Counted from the stretch's first letter, positions 1-9,360 are shown. The stretch is DNA of 28,034 bases from an uncultured Comamonadaceae bacterium (GCA_937893415.1 CALBWZ010000114.1:1-28034); one strand, 5' to 3'. Program-made: numbers and translations. The notes: a model not told the origin generated them from the letters alone.

Positions 1-56
1 CCACCCCCGTCTGACAACGCCCATGTGCAGCAGCTGCTAGGAAAAAGGGAATTATC

Positions 57-929
57 ATGTCTTGGTTAGAAAAACTATTACCGCCACGTATCAACCCCAC
101 GCTTGCTGCTAACAGGCGCAGCGTGCCAGAGGGTGTGTGGACAAAATGTGGCCAGTGCGACGCCGTGCTGTACAAGTCCGACTTGGAAAAAAACACCTAC
201 GTCTGCCCGCATTGCGACCACCACCACCGCATGGGCGCACGCGCCCGATTGAATACCTTTTTAGACGCCGCAGGCCGTTACGACATTGCGCAGGAAGTTG
301 AGCCCGTCGATGCGCTCAAGTTTAAAGACAGCCGCAAGTACGCCGAGCGTTTAAAAGAGGCCAAGAAAAATACTGGCGAAACAGACGCCTTGGTTGTCAT
401 GAGCGGCAGCGTATTGAACATGGCCGTGGTGGTGGCCGCGTTCGAATTTGACTTCATGGGCGGCTCTATGGGCTCGGTGGTCGGTGAGCGCTTTGTGCGC
501 GGCGTCGAACACGCGATTGAACAGAAGTGTCCGTTCATTTGCTTCACTGCCACCGGTGGCGCACGCATGCAAGAAGGTTTGTTGTCTCTGATGCAAATGG
601 CGAAAACCAATGCTTCGCTGACCCGCTTGGCCAAAAAAGGATTGCCTTACATCAGCGTGCTGACTGACCCAACCATGGGCGGTGTGAGTGCGGGATTTGC
701 ATTCATGGGTGATGTTGTGATTGCCGAGCCAAAAGCCCTGATTGGCTTCGCCGGACCACGCGTGATTGAAAGCACCGTGCGCGTGACCTTGCCTGAAGGC
801 TTCCAGCGAGCCGAATTTTTGCAGAGCAAAGGCGCCGTTGACTTGATTTGCAACCGCCTTGAGTTGCGTCCCACCATTGCCAACCTCCTGGCCATGATGC
901 AGCGGCAAAGCGCGGATGCTGTAGGCTGA
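57..929 (+). CDS. accD: Acetyl-CoA carboxylase carboxyltransferase subunit beta
   Basis: This is the beta half of the carboxyltransferase of acetyl-CoA carboxylase. With AccA it moves the carboxyl group from biotin on AccB to acetyl-CoA, giving malonyl-CoA for fatty acid synthesis in the cytoplasm. The 290-residue protein has the usual length. It shows the N-terminal four-cysteine zinc ribbon (C31, C34, C50, C53) and then the crotonase-like carboxyltransferase fold with TGGARMQEG and [13 protein letters not shown], including the glycine-rich loops that form the oxyanion holes. The ATG at 57 follows a purine-rich stretch (AGGAAAAAGGG, 39-49), a good ribosome binding site. In this group of bacteria accD often follows trpA, but only 56 bases lie upstream here and no upstream gene can be identified from them. 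Confidence 0.97.
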   Translation: MSWLEKLLPPRINPTLAANRRSVPEGVWTKCGQCDAVLYKSDLEKNTYVCPHCDHHHRMGARARLNTFLDAAGRYDIAQEVEPVDALKFKDSRKYAERLKEAKKNTGETDALVVMSGSVLNMAVVVAAFEFDFMGGSMGSVVGERFVRGVEHAIEQKCPFICFTATGGARMQEGLLSLMQMAKTNASLTRLAKKGLPYISVLTDPTMGGVSAGFAFMGDVVIAEPKALIGFAGPRVIESTVRVTLPEGFQRAEFLQSKGAVDLICNRLELRPTIANLLAMMQRQSADAVG

Positions 930-939
930 CTTGCCACGC

Positions 940-954
940 TTGTGGTGACCACAA
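940..954. repeat. Short perfect inverted repeat after accD
   Basis: TTGTGG and CCACAA face each other around a 3-nt TGA loop, 11 nt after the accD stop codon, in the 92-bp gap between the convergent accD and Smr genes. No T-run follows on either strand, so it is not a classical intrinsic terminator. It may still act as a weak bidirectional 3' end. The rest of the gap shows nothing recognisable. Confidence 0.4.
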
Positions 955-1021
955 CCAGTGCCACGGTGGGTATGCAAGCAAGATCGGCGTGCAAGGCTAG
1001 TGGCAACAACGTTTGGCTTGG

Positions 1022-1657
1022 CTAAGCGCTTTGTAGCAACACCATCAGTGCACCAGCGCCGCCATCGCAGCCTCTGGCTTGCACAAAGGCCAGCACTTCT
1101 TTCTTTTGTACCAACCACCGCTGGGCCTTCAGTTTGAGCACAGGTGTTTTACCGGGTGAACCCAAGCCCTTGCCATGAATCACACGCACACAGCGCCAGT
1201 CGTTCATAACCGATTTGCGTAAAAAAGCTGACAAGGCTTCTCGCGCTTGGTCACTGCGCAGACCGTGCAAGTCGACCTGCCCTTGCAACGACCAGTAACC
1301 GCCGCGTAATTTACGCAACACATCGTCGCCAATGCCGTTGCGCCTGTAACTCAATGCCTCGTCGGTTTCTAACAAGCTGGTGACATCAAAGTCATCTGAC
1401 AGCGCCGAGCTCATGACAGTGGCATTGTCTGAATCGCGTTGTTTGGGTCTGGGTTCAACCTGCGCAGTCGCGTGCGGTGCACGCCCTGCATCTTTGATAG
1501 GGCTTACCTCACCTACCGTGAATTCAAATAAGTGGCGTTCACGCCTAGCTTGCTCGTGAGCCAGTGCCATGGCTACGGCTGCCTCTTGGGCAGCACGCAC
1601 CTGCGCACGCAATGCAGTTTGCATCGCTTGCAGATCGGAGAAGGTGCGGGCTTTCAT
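1022..1657 (-). CDS. Smr (MutS2 C-terminal) domain protein
   Basis: This 211-residue cytoplasmic protein ends in a small MutS-related (Smr) domain. The domain markers are DLHG (129-132), HGKG within IHGKGLGS (160-167) and the closing GGAGALMVLL stretch (199-208). Stand-alone Smr proteins of this kind bind nucleic acid, and some have nuclease activity on DNA or RNA; the role of this one is not known. The first ~100 residues are helical and charged with little conservation, as is normal for the proteobacterial form. The ATG at 1657 gives the expected MKARTFSDL start. It lies downstream of radC on the same strand (41-bp gap) and could be cotranscribed with it. Family assignment is secure, biochemical function is not. 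Confidence 0.9.
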   Translation of the reverse strand: MKARTFSDLQAMQTALRAQVRAAQEAAVAMALAHEQARRERHLFEFTVGEVSPIKDAGRAPHATAQVEPRPKQRDSDNATVMSSALSDDFDVTSLLETDEALSYRRNGIGDDVLRKLRGGYWSLQGQVDLHGLRSDQAREALSAFLRKSVMNDWRCVRVIHGKGLGSPGKTPVLKLKAQRWLVQKKEVLAFVQARGCDGGAGALMVLLQSA

Positions 1658-1698
1658 ATTCGCATTGTGACAAATAACGCGCCGTCATCTGTGCCACG

Positions 1699-2370
1699 CT
1701 ACAGTAATCCCTGTTCAGCCATGGAGTAAACCGCACCTTGTGACACCACCATATGGTCTAGCACGCGCACGTCTACCACCCGTAAAGCTTCTTGAAGCGT
1801 TTCAGTTAACTGCACATCCGCAGGCGAAGGCTCTGCACAGCCGCTGGGGTGGTTGTGCGCCAAAATAACGGCGCCTGCGCCGTGGTGAAGGGCCCTCACC
1901 AGCACCTCTCGGGGATAGACGCTGGTGTGGTTCAACGTGCCTTGGAACAGTGTTTCCATGGCCAACAAATGGTGTTGGCTGTCTAAAAACAACACGGCAA
2001 AGTGCTCATTGGGCAAGTGTGCCAAATGCAACTGCAAATAATGTTTGACCGCTTGGGGTTGTGTAAAGCTAGGTTTGTCTTGCAAGCTTTGCGCTGTGGC
2101 ACGTTTGGCCAGCTCGGCTACGGCGCACAATTCTGCCTGTTTAGCCGGGCCTAGACCATTGACCGCTCTGAGTGCTGCAGGTGATGCATTGAGCAAGCCG
2201 GCCAATCCACCAAACTGTTGCAATATCTGGCTGGCCAAATCAAGCACGTGGGCTTTGGCTGTGCCAGTGCGCAGCAGCAAGGCCAGCAACTCGGTGTCTG
2301 ACAAAGACTGGGCACCCAGCAGTTGGAGTTTTTCGCGCGGGCGGCAGTCAATGGGCCAAGCGGTTCGCAT
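1699..2370 (-). CDS. radC: RadC family JAB/MPN+ domain protein (UPF0758)
   Basis: RadC-family protein of 223 residues, the normal length. An N-terminal helix-hairpin-helix region (about 1-90, with NGLGPAKQAEL at 71-81) is followed by a JAB/MPN+ metalloprotease-like domain. Its metal-binding motif HNHPSG lies at 172-177, with D185 completing the H-x-H-x(10)-D pattern and E139 as the likely catalytic acid. Early links of RadC to DNA repair in E. coli were later withdrawn, so the function is unproven; domestic and mobile-element homologues are associated with DNA processing. The ATG at 2370 has AGGA six bases upstream (plus-strand 2377-2380). It is transcribed divergently from slpA across 192 bp. 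Confidence 0.93.
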   Translation of the reverse strand: MRTAWPIDCRPREKLQLLGAQSLSDTELLALLLRTGTAKAHVLDLASQILQQFGGLAGLLNASPAALRAVNGLGPAKQAELCAVAELAKRATAQSLQDKPSFTQPQAVKHYLQLHLAHLPNEHFAVLFLDSQHHLLAMETLFQGTLNHTSVYPREVLVRALHHGAGAVILAHNHPSGCAEPSPADVQLTETLQEALRVVDVRVLDHMVVSQGAVYSMAEQGLL

Positions 2371-2464
2371 GGGTGATCCTATCTATGATCCGCCTTCCAA
2401 CAAGGGCAGGCACAATTTATGTGGGTTAACCAAGACACCAGCGCCGCCGCGGCTCGCATGTTTC

Positions 2465-2470
2465 TACAAT
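2465..2470 (+). promoter_or_regulatory. Possible -10 element upstream of slpA-ispH
   Basis: TACAAT matches the sigma-70 -10 consensus at five of six positions. It lies 93 nt before the chosen slpA start, in the divergent radC/slpA gap. No convincing -35 hexamer sits 16-18 nt upstream (the region is GC-rich), so this is a weak proposal. Nothing else recognisable was found in the gap. Confidence 0.3.
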
Positions 2471-2562
2471 AAGGTGTAATTACTGATGTCTACTCCGTGA
2501 CCTGTTATAGCCCCAGATGGGGCACCAGGTACTCGGGCACAACCCTGACGGCTCACGCACCC

Positions 2563-3030
2563 ATGTCCAACTCCACAGTCAATCTTATTGAACCCAGCTC
2601 TTTTCTCACCCTCCACTACCGCATGTGCGGCGTAGATGGCCAAGACATCATCAGTACCTTTGGCGGCCAACCTGCCACGCTCAGCATGGGCGGTGGCCAA
2701 CTGTCACCGTCGATTGAACAACACCTTCTCGGTTTGGCTGAAGGTACGCGCACCACGCTGCAACTGCCAGAAGGCGACGCGTTTGGGCCACGCAACCCCG
2801 AGTTGGTGCAATGGGTGGCACGCGCCATGTTGAATGAGCTGGGCGACCCCAATGAGACCTACGCACCCGGTGTGGTGGTGCAGTTCCCCACACCAGATGG
2901 CTCTGGCCAATACGCAGGTGCTGTGGTTCAAGTCAGAGAAGACGGCTCAAGCGTGCAGTTTGACTTCAACCACCCCCTGGCTGGCCAGGCGGTGACCTTT
3001 GAAGTCAACATCATTGGAGTCATGCAATGA
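2563..3030 (+). CDS. slpA: FKBP-type peptidyl-prolyl cis-trans isomerase, SlpA/FkpB type
   Basis: A cytoplasmic FKBP-type prolyl isomerase with the inserted-flap (IF) chaperone domain typical of SlpA. The 155-residue form starting at ATG 2563 fits the family (E. coli SlpA is about 149). Visible markers are the short FKBP N-terminal strand with LHYRM..DGQ (17-27), [20 protein letters not shown] (56-75), the flap region around 76-125, and DFNHPLAGQ (134-142). The frame stays open upstream to a GTG at 2497, but those 22 residues have no family counterpart. The 2563 start lacks a strong Shine-Dalgarno sequence, so the exact start is less sure than the identity. Its stop overlaps the ispH start (ATGA), so the two genes are translationally coupled. 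Confidence 0.92.
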   Translation: MSNSTVNLIEPSSFLTLHYRMCGVDGQDIISTFGGQPATLSMGGGQLSPSIEQHLLGLAEGTRTTLQLPEGDAFGPRNPELVQWVARAMLNELGDPNETYAPGVVVQFPTPDGSGQYAGAVVQVREDGSSVQFDFNHPLAGQAVTFEVNIIGVMQ

Positions 3031-3977
3031 GCGAGCCAACCATGACACGCGACGTGGTGTTGGCCCAGCCACGCGGCTTTTGTGCAGGTGTAGACCGAGC
3101 CATAGACATTGTTGAGCACGCCTTGACCAAATTCGGTGCGCCCATTTATGTACGCCATGAAATTGTGCACAACACCTATGTAGTGGACGACCTCAAACAA
3201 AAGGGGGCCATCTTCATAGAAGACTTAAACGATGTACCAGCTGGCGCGACCTTGGTTTTTTCGGCCCACGGGGTGAGCAAAGCCATACAAGCAGAAGCTA
3301 AAGCGCGCGGCTTTTCCATATTCGATGCCACTTGCCCACTGGTCACCAAAGTTCATGTGGAAGTGGCCAAGCTGGCCAAAGAAGGCTATGAGTTTTTAAT
3401 GATTGGCCACAAGGGCCACCCAGAGGTGGAAGGCACCATGGGCCAACTCAACAGCGGCATACATTTGGTTGAAGACGAGGCAGACGTGGCAACCGTACAA
3501 CCCGCGCAAACCCACAAATTAGCTGTGGTCACGCAAACCACGTTGAGCGTGGATGACGCGGCCAGCATCATGCGCGCCATCAAGGCACGCTTTCCCTCGG
3601 TGCGCGAGCCCAAGCAACAAGACATTTGCTATGCCACACAAAACCGCCAAGATGCTGTCAAAGTGATGGCAGGTAAAGTGGATGTTGTCATTGTGGTGGG
3701 CAGCCCCACCAGCTCCAACAGCAACCGTTTGCGCGAATTGGCGGAGCGTTTGGGTACACCTGCCTACATGGTGGACAACCCCGCCGACTTGAACCCAGAG
3801 TGGGTGCATGACTGCCAACGCGTGGGCCTGACAGCCGGCGCATCAGCGCCAGAAATACTGGTGCAAGAAGTCATTGCCCGCTTGAAGTTGCTGGGCGCTT
3901 TATCCGTGCAAACCATGAACGGCGTTGAAGAAATCATTCAATTCCCAATGCCTAAAGGCTTGCGCCCAGACCATTGA
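3027..3977 (+). CDS. ispH: 4-hydroxy-3-methylbut-2-enyl diphosphate reductase
   Basis: IspH (LytB) performs the last step of the methylerythritol phosphate pathway, reducing HMBPP to isopentenyl and dimethylallyl diphosphate with a [4Fe-4S] cluster. The 316-residue protein has the three cluster cysteines in context: C19 ([10 protein letters not shown]), C103 ([11 protein letters not shown]) and C201 ([11 protein letters not shown]). It also has the substrate-binding H48, H131 and the proton-relay E133 ([10 protein letters not shown]), and [10 protein letters not shown] near the C-terminus. It starts inside the slpA stop codon (ATGA), an arrangement also seen elsewhere in proteobacteria, where slpA precedes ispH. 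It faces alaS tail to tail. Confidence 0.97.
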   Translation: MSEPTMTRDVVLAQPRGFCAGVDRAIDIVEHALTKFGAPIYVRHEIVHNTYVVDDLKQKGAIFIEDLNDVPAGATLVFSAHGVSKAIQAEAKARGFSIFDATCPLVTKVHVEVAKLAKEGYEFLMIGHKGHPEVEGTMGQLNSGIHLVEDEADVATVQPAQTHKLAVVTQTTLSVDDAASIMRAIKARFPSVREPKQQDICYATQNRQDAVKVMAGKVDVVIVVGSPTSSNSNRLRELAERLGTPAYMVDNPADLNPEWVHDCQRVGLTAGASAPEILVQEVIARLKLLGALSVQTMNGVEEIIQFPMPKGLRPDH

Positions 3978-3992
3978 ACAGACGGCCGATGA

Positions 3993-4018
3993 CCTGCTGC
4001 CCAGCCTAGGCCAGCAGG
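3993..4018. terminator. Hairpin in the ispH/alaS convergent gap
   Basis: CCTGCTG (3993-3999) pairs perfectly with CAGCAGG (4012-4018). The 12-nt loop contains the self-complementary GCCTAGGC, which could extend the structure. It starts 15 nt after the ispH stop. There is no T-run, so factor-independent termination is uncertain, but its place between converging genes suits a bidirectional 3' end. Confidence 0.4.
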
Positions 4019-4027
4019 CAGTGGCTG

Positions 4028-4055
4028 TTCACCGCAGCAACAAGCGCTGCGTGAA
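4028..4055. terminator. Second hairpin in the ispH/alaS gap, next to the alaS stop
   Basis: TTCAC-C-GCAGC (4028-4038) pairs with GCTGCGTGAA (4046-4055): ten base pairs with one bulged C and a 7-nt loop. It sits 9 nt past the alaS stop on the minus strand. No strong T-run follows on that strand. With the hairpin at 3993-4018 it fills the 87-bp gap between the two converging genes. Confidence 0.45.
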
Positions 4056-4064
4056 GCAGGCTGT

Positions 4065-6713
4065 TTAAACCAGTCGCTGGGCCACCCACGCGTGCACGCT
4101 GGCCAGGGCCTGTGACAAGGCTGCGGCATCCGTGCCACCAGCCATTGCCATGTCGGGTTTGCCGCCCCCCTTGCCGCCTACTTGCAGGGCCACCATGTTG
4201 ACCAGCTCACCAGCCTTGACCTTGCCCACCACATCAGGCGTGACACCGGCGGCAATGTGCACCTTGTCACCCTCTCCTGCACCCAACACAATCACAGCCG
4301 ATTTGAGTTTGTTCTTGAGTTTGTCCATGGTCTCGCGCAAGGCTTTGGCGTCTGCGCCATCAAGCTTGGCTGAAAGTACAAACACACCGTTCACATCAAC
4401 CGCCTGCCCCAACAGCTCATCGCCTTGTGCAGAAGCCAAGCGGCCTTTGAGCGCGCTGAGTTCTTTGTCAAGGTCGCGTATCTGAGCCAACAACGCACCC
4501 ACGCGTGCAGGCACCTCCTGTGGGGTAACGCGTAAGCTGCCAGCCACACCACCCAAGGTGTCCTCCATGAGCTGTACATAAGCCAAGGCATTCAAGCCTG
4601 TCACAGCTTCTATACGACGGACACCGGCGGCCACACCGCCTTCAGCCACTATAGAAAATAGGCCAATGTCGCCCGTGGCAGAGACATGGGTGCCCCCGCA
4701 CAACTCACGGCTGCTGCCGATGTCTAATACACGCACGGTCTCACCGTACTTTTCACCAAACAACATGGTCGCGCCAGTGGCTTGGGCAGACTCAATGTCC
4801 ATGACTCGCGCTTGGGCTGGGGTGTTGAACACAATTTCACGGTTTACCAGTTGCTCAATTTCGCGCAACTGCGCATCGGTAACTGGTGCGTTGTGGGTGA
4901 AGTCAAAGCGGGTTTTACCCGCATCTACTAGGCTACCCTTTTGCTGCACATGCTCACCCAGTACAGTCCGCAATGCTGTGTGCATGAGGTGAGTGGCAGA
5001 GTGGTTGCGGACTGTGGCCGCACGCAGATCGGGATCCACCTTGGCCTGCACGTCACCCCCTAGCTTCATGGTGCCCGTAACCAACACGCCATGATGACCA
5101 AACACATCGCCTTTTATTTTTTGAGTATCGTTCACGTCGAACTTCAGACCATCAGCAACTAGGACGCCCGCATCACCCACTTGACCGCCGCTTTCTGAGT
5201 AAAACGGCGTGGTGTCTAGCACCACCACACCCGTTTGACCAGCTGATAATTCAGCCACTGCAGTGCCATCTACATACAAACCAAGTACCTTGGCTGGGCT
5301 GCTTAATTGCCCGTAGCCCACAAACTCGGTTGAAGCGCCGGTGTAGTCCAACGCTTTGTCCATCTTGAATTTGCCAGCAGCACGCGCTTGGTCTTTTTGG
5401 CGTGTCATGGCCGCGTCAAAACCGGCCACATCAACGGCAACTTGACGTTCACGACACACATCTTGGGTGAGGTCTAGTGGAAAGCCGTATGTGTCGTGCA
5501 ACTTAAAAGCCACATCGCCGGCAAGCGTTGTCATGCCTTGTGGCAAGGCCGCATCCAAAATATCCATACCTGTGGCCAACGTCTCGTAAAAGCGCTCTTC
5601 TTCCACTCTAAGCACGTCCATGACATGCTGCGATTTAGCCGCCAGAGTGGGATAAGCACCGCCCATTAAGACCACCAAATCTGGCACCAGCTTGTGGAAA
5701 AAGGGCTTCATTTGTCCCAATTTGTAGCCGTGACGGATGGCGCGACGAATGATTCGGCGCTGTACGTAACCACGGCCTTCGTTCCCGGGTACCACGCCAT
5801 CGCTGACCAAAAACGCCGTAGCGCGAATGTGATCAGCGATCACTTTGAGCGACGGTGTAGTCAAATCGGCACAAGCTGTCTCGCGGGCTGCAGCGGCAAT
5901 CAAGGCTTGGAACACATCGATTTCGTAGTTGCTGTGCACACCCTGCAAAATAGCTGCCAATCGCTCCAAGCCCATGCCAGTGTCCACACAAGGCGCGGGC
6001 AACGGCGATACCGAGCCGTCATCTGCCATGTTGTATTGCATGAACACGTTGTTCCAAATTTCAATAAAACGGTCACCATCTTCGTCTGGGCTGCCGGGTG
6101 GGCCGCCTGGAATGTGCGCGCCATGATCGTAAAAAATTTCAGAACACGGGCCACATGGACCTGTATCGGCCATCATCCAAAAATTGTCGCTTTTGTAGCG
6201 CCCGCCCTTGTTGTCTCCAATGCGAATCACGCGCTCCGGCGGCAGGCCTATCACCTGCGTCCAAATGTCGTAGGCCTCGTCGTCGTCTGCATACACAGTG
6301 GCCAGCAAACGCTCTTTGGGGAGCTTAAACACCTCGGTCAGCAACTCCCACGACCACAACAAACTCTCGCGCTTGAAATAATCGCCAAAACTCCAGTTGC
6401 CCAACATTTCAAAAAAGGTGTGGTGGCGTGCCGTGTAGCCAACATTTTCAAGGTCGTTGTGCTTGCCACCAGCACGCAAACAAGCTTGCACCGACGTGGC
6501 GCGGTTGTAACTGCGCTTGTCTGAACCCAAAAACACATCTTTAAATTGCACCATGCCAGAATTCACAAACATCAGCGTGGGGTCGTTGGCAGGCACCAAA
6601 GAGCTAGAGGGCACCACGGTGTGGGAACGCTCCGCATAAAAGGCCAAAAAGGTCTTGCGGATATCGGCGACTGTGAAACGATTAACTGGCGACTGGCTCA
6701 TGGGTGTGCTCAT
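4065..6713 (-). CDS. alaS: Alanyl-tRNA synthetase
   Basis: AlaS charges tRNA-Ala and clears mischarged Ser and Gly. From ATG 6713 the protein is 882 residues (E. coli 876). The class II catalytic core fills the first ~450 residues, with motif 2-like [14 protein letters not shown] and motif 3 GMGLERL. The editing domain holds the zinc-site residues H571, H575 (HSATH) and C672, H676 (CGGTH). A coiled-coil linker leads to the C-Ala domain, ending [14 protein letters not shown]. The frame is open for 35 more residues upstream, but these do not resemble AlaS. The start could also be ATG 6701 (MSQSPVNRF); neither has a strong Shine-Dalgarno. It is transcribed away from gabD and towards ispH. Confidence 0.97.
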   Translation of the reverse strand: MSTPMSQSPVNRFTVADIRKTFLAFYAERSHTVVPSSSLVPANDPTLMFVNSGMVQFKDVFLGSDKRSYNRATSVQACLRAGGKHNDLENVGYTARHHTFFEMLGNWSFGDYFKRESLLWSWELLTEVFKLPKERLLATVYADDDEAYDIWTQVIGLPPERVIRIGDNKGGRYKSDNFWMMADTGPCGPCSEIFYDHGAHIPGGPPGSPDEDGDRFIEIWNNVFMQYNMADDGSVSPLPAPCVDTGMGLERLAAILQGVHSNYEIDVFQALIAAAARETACADLTTPSLKVIADHIRATAFLVSDGVVPGNEGRGYVQRRIIRRAIRHGYKLGQMKPFFHKLVPDLVVLMGGAYPTLAAKSQHVMDVLRVEEERFYETLATGMDILDAALPQGMTTLAGDVAFKLHDTYGFPLDLTQDVCRERQVAVDVAGFDAAMTRQKDQARAAGKFKMDKALDYTGASTEFVGYGQLSSPAKVLGLYVDGTAVAELSAGQTGVVVLDTTPFYSESGGQVGDAGVLVADGLKFDVNDTQKIKGDVFGHHGVLVTGTMKLGGDVQAKVDPDLRAATVRNHSATHLMHTALRTVLGEHVQQKGSLVDAGKTRFDFTHNAPVTDAQLREIEQLVNREIVFNTPAQARVMDIESAQATGATMLFGEKYGETVRVLDIGSSRELCGGTHVSATGDIGLFSIVAEGGVAAGVRRIEAVTGLNALAYVQLMEDTLGGVAGSLRVTPQEVPARVGALLAQIRDLDKELSALKGRLASAQGDELLGQAVDVNGVFVLSAKLDGADAKALRETMDKLKNKLKSAVIVLGAGEGDKVHIAAGVTPDVVGKVKAGELVNMVALQVGGKGGGKPDMAMAGGTDAAALSQALASVHAWVAQRLV

Positions 6714-6725
6714 TGCTAACAATGT

Positions 6726-6754
6726 GTAATAGACGGTAAGTTCAAAACTACCAA
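6726..6754 (-). promoter_or_regulatory. Possible sigma-70 promoter of alaS
   Basis: On the minus strand TTGGTA (plus 6749-6754) and TATTAC (plus 6726-6731) each match the -35 and -10 consensus at four of six positions and are exactly 17 nt apart. Transcription would start near 6719, only a few bases before ATG 6713 and about 18 before ATG 6701. Agreement is moderate and could be chance. No promoter for gabD was recognised in the remaining part of this 182-bp divergent gap. Confidence 0.3.
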
Positions 6755-6895
6755 AGCATCTATTTTCACCTAAGTCGGACACACGCATGCGCTTGTATGC
6801 CTCGACCGCGCATGTCATGCTTGATGGCGGTATGCTTATAGCTGAGACAAGTCATCCGACTCCCCCCACATTTAGACCATTTGAGAATACACACC

Positions 6896-8371
6896 ATGGC
6901 CCGTATTTCCCCCCTATCGCAGCTCAATGACCCCACGCTGCTTAAAACCAAAGCCCTAATCAACGGAGAATGGGTAGATGGCAACGGCACCTTTGCCGTG
7001 ACCGATCCGGCCACAGGCGAGCACTTGGCCGACGTGGCCAACTTAGGCGCGGCGCATGCCGAACAAGCCATTGCCGCAGCCAATGCCGCTTGGGGTGCAT
7101 GGCGCAAAACAACAGCCAAAGTGCGCAGCCAAATTTTGCGCAAATGGTTTGACCTGTTGATGGCCAACCAAGCCGACTTGGCGCGGATCATGACGGCCGA
7201 ACAAGGCAAGCCATTGGCCGAGGCCACAGGCGAAATTGCCTACGGCGCCAGCTTTGTGGAGTGGTTTGCCGAAGAGGCCAAACGCGTCAACGGCGAGACC
7301 TTGCCCACATTTGACAACAACCGGCGTTTGCTGGTGATGCGTGAGCCTATAGGCGTTTGCGCCGCCATCACGCCTTGGAACTTTCCCCTGGCCATGATCA
7401 CCCGCAAGGTGGCACCAGCGTTGGCAGCAGGCTGCCCTGTCATCATCAAACCCGCAGAGCTCACACCGCTGACCGCATTGGCCGCAGCCGAATTGGCCAT
7501 GCGCGCTGGTATACCTGCTGGCGTACTCAACATGCTCAGTGCGGACGCAGACCAATCGATTGCCATTGGCAAGGTGTTGTGCGCCAGCGATGTGGTGCGC
7601 CACATCAGCTTCACGGGCAGCACAGAAGTTGGCCGTATTTTGATGGCCCAGTCTGCTCCGACTGTGAAGAAAATGTCACTTGAATTGGGCGGCAACGCAC
7701 CGTTTATTGTGTTTGACGACGCCGATATTGACAGCGCCGTAGAAGGCGCATTTATCAGCAAGTACCGCAATGCCGGGCAAACCTGCGTGTGCTCCAACCG
7801 CATCTACGTGCAATCCAAGGTGTATGACGAGTTCACCACCAAATTTGCCGCCAAAGTTAAAACCACCAAGGTCGGCAATGGCTTTGACGAGGGTGTCAAC
7901 CAAGGTCCTCTGATTGAAGAGGCTGCCTTGCAAAAAGTTCAGCGCCACGTGGATGACGCCATTGCCAAAGGCGCGCGGGTGTTGGCTGGTGGCAAACGCA
8001 TGGCAGGGCAGTTCTTTGAACCCACAGTTGTGGCAGACGCCACTGCAGATATGCTGTGTGCCAAAGAAGAAACCTTTGGTCCATTCGCACCCATCTTTAA
8101 ATTTGAGCACGAGCAAGAGGCCGTAGACGCGGCCAACAACACAGAATTTGGCTTGGCCAGCTACTTCTACAGCCGCGATATGGGTCGCATATTCCGCGTG
8201 AGCGAGGCTTTGGAATACGGCATGGTAGGCGTCAACGTGGGCGTTTTGGCTACGGAACATGTGCCTTTTGGCGGCGTCAAACAAAGCGGCTTAGGCCGCG
8301 AAGGCTCATCACATGGCATGGATGATTATGTTGAGATTAAATTTTTGTGTATTGGCGATGTGTTGAAGTAA
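6896..8371 (+). CDS. gabD: Succinate-semialdehyde dehydrogenase (NAD(P)+)
   Basis: An aldehyde dehydrogenase of 491 residues, very close in sequence pattern to E. coli GabD, which oxidises succinate semialdehyde to succinate at the end of 4-aminobutyrate breakdown. Catalytic residues are in place: N162 (TPWNFP), E263 (LELGGNAPF) and the nucleophile C297 (NAGQTCVC; the second cysteine C299 is typical of GabD). The C-terminal GGVKQSGLGREGSSHG and DYVEIKF also match GabD. ATG 6896 (MARISPLS) is chosen over a TTG at 6881. No gabT, permease or regulator lies beside it. The next gene, ureD, begins 101 bp downstream on the same strand, but a hairpin and a possible promoter lie between, so cotranscription is doubtful. 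Substrate is inferred from family similarity. Confidence 0.93.
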   Translation: MARISPLSQLNDPTLLKTKALINGEWVDGNGTFAVTDPATGEHLADVANLGAAHAEQAIAAANAAWGAWRKTTAKVRSQILRKWFDLLMANQADLARIMTAEQGKPLAEATGEIAYGASFVEWFAEEAKRVNGETLPTFDNNRRLLVMREPIGVCAAITPWNFPLAMITRKVAPALAAGCPVIIKPAELTPLTALAAAELAMRAGIPAGVLNMLSADADQSIAIGKVLCASDVVRHISFTGSTEVGRILMAQSAPTVKKMSLELGGNAPFIVFDDADIDSAVEGAFISKYRNAGQTCVCSNRIYVQSKVYDEFTTKFAAKVKTTKVGNGFDEGVNQGPLIEEAALQKVQRHVDDAIAKGARVLAGGKRMAGQFFEPTVVADATADMLCAKEETFGPFAPIFKFEHEQEAVDAANNTEFGLASYFYSRDMGRIFRVSEALEYGMVGVNVGVLATEHVPFGGVKQSGLGREGSSHGMDDYVEIKFLCIGDVLK

Positions 8372-8407
8372 GCCCTGTGTTGACACCACTTGAAACGGCA
8401 ATTTGGC

Positions 8408-8438
8408 GTAGCCTAGAAACATAGAAACTCTAGGCTAC
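8408..8438 (+). terminator. Perfect 10-bp stem hairpin after gabD
   Basis: GTAGCCTAGA (8408-8417) and TCTAGGCTAC (8429-8438) form a perfect 10-bp stem with an 11-nt loop, 37 nt after the gabD stop. No T-run follows on either strand, so it is either an imperfect terminator for gabD or an operator or RNA structure just upstream of ureD. Confidence 0.5.
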
Positions 8439-8445
8439 CTCAGCG

Positions 8446-8461
8446 TGGTGCAAAAATTGCT
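8446..8461 (+). promoter_or_regulatory. Possible sigma-54 (-24/-12) promoter of the urease operon
   Basis: TGGTGCAAAAATTGCT has the invariant GG (8447-8448) and GC (8459-8460) separated by the required 10 nt, and a perfect -12 box (TTGCT). The -24 box departs from TGGCACG at three positions. Transcription would begin near 8472, one base before the ureD ATG, which would give an almost leaderless message. That makes it weaker than the site upstream of urtA. Confidence 0.35.
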
Positions 8462-8472
8462 CATGCATTGGC

Positions 8473-9360
8473 ATGGCTTCAACAAACACACCCAGCGCTG
8501 CAGGCTCTTCACGTCCCAACACGTGGACAGCTGAGCTCAATTTGCGCTACCGGTGCAACAACAGGGATGGCAGCGATGCGACTGTGGCCACGCACAGCCA
8601 CAGTGGCCCAATTCGAATTTTAAAAAGTCTGTATCCTGAGGGGCCTGCGGTGTGTCACAACGTGATGATTCATCCACCTGGCGGACTTGTTGGCGGCGAC
8701 GAGGTGGTGATCAACGTGGACGTGCAAGACAACGCACACGCACTCATCAGCACGCCAGGCGCAACACGTTACTACCTCAGCGATGAGGTATTGGCCGCAC
8801 AACGGATACGCATACAGCTTGGTGAGCACGCGCGCTTGGAGTGGTTGCCGTTGGAGACCATTGCTTATTCAGGATGCCGCGGTGAGAACCAATGGCAAGC
8901 CACTTTGGCACCCAGCGCACAAGTGATTGGCTGGGACGTGATTGGATTGGGTTTGCCGCACGCCAGCCAACCGTTTGAAACGGGTAGCTTTGTGCAGCAG
9001 TTGGTTATCAGCAATATATGGCGAGAAGCGGCTTACCTGCACGCCAACGACAAGCTGTTAATGGACGGCCAACTTGGGCTGAATGGCTATAGAACCATGG
9101 GCACGATGTGGTGGGCACAGGGCAGCGCTCTGACAGCCTCGCAACGTGAGCGCTGCCTGCAGGCATGCAGAGATGCCCTGAGCGCGTGGTCCACCGACAC
9201 ACCCTGCGCCATCACTTCTCCCAACGACAACATGGTGGTGGTGCGAGCCCTCGCGCCCACTGTAGAGCCCATCATGCATCGCTTCCAGTCGCTGTGGCCT
9301 ATTTTTAGACGCATCGCTTGGAACATGGATGCACCAATGCCGCGCATTTGGGGGGTGTGA
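8473..9360 (+). CDS. ureD: Urease accessory protein UreD
   Basis: UreD (UreH) is the scaffold that binds apo-urease and, with UreF and UreG, forms the complex through which nickel reaches the active site. The 295-residue protein shows the family pattern: W18 near the start, GPIRILKSLYPEGPAVCHN, PPGGLVGGDEV (about 68-78), TPGATRYY and the closing PRIW, so it is complete. ATG 8473 is used because conserved W18 rules out a later ATG; no clear Shine-Dalgarno is visible. It opens the urease operon ureD-A-hupE-B-C-E-F-G. An unusually long 208-bp gap separates it from ureA. Confidence 0.93.
   Translation: MASTNTPSAAGSSRPNTWTAELNLRYRCNNRDGSDATVATHSHSGPIRILKSLYPEGPAVCHNVMIHPPGGLVGGDEVVINVDVQDNAHALISTPGATRYYLSDEVLAAQRIRIQLGEHARLEWLPLETIAYSGCRGENQWQATLAPSAQVIGWDVIGLGLPHASQPFETGSFVQQLVISNIWREAAYLHANDKLLMDGQLGLNGYRTMGTMWWAQGSALTASQRERCLQACRDALSAWSTDTPCAITSPNDNMVVVRALAPTVEPIMHRFQSLWPIFRRIAWNMDAPMPRIWGV

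Noticed and set aside
1..56. Possible 3' end of an upstream gene such as trpA
   Set aside because: Short open stretches exist in frames 1 and 2, but nothing in 56 bases is recognisable as a TrpA or other C-terminus.
351..1118. 255-codon minus-strand open frame across accD
   Set aside because: Antisense to accD and overlapping the Smr gene; the protein is histidine-rich and low in sense, typical of a shadow frame.
5694..6524. 276-codon open frame on the plus strand opposite alaS
   Set aside because: It lies wholly antisense to the conserved catalytic part of alaS, has no ribosome binding site and no family resemblance; it is a codon-bias shadow.
6826..6837. ops-like GGCGGTATGCTT upstream of gabD, possible RfaH recruitment site
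   Set aside because: The key eighth base differs from GGCGGTAG and a similar partial match occurs inside ureC (GGCGGTAAAG near 12597), so chance is likely.
7676..8284. 202-codon minus-strand open frame opposite gabD
   Set aside because: Antisense to the conserved catalytic region of gabD with no own signals.
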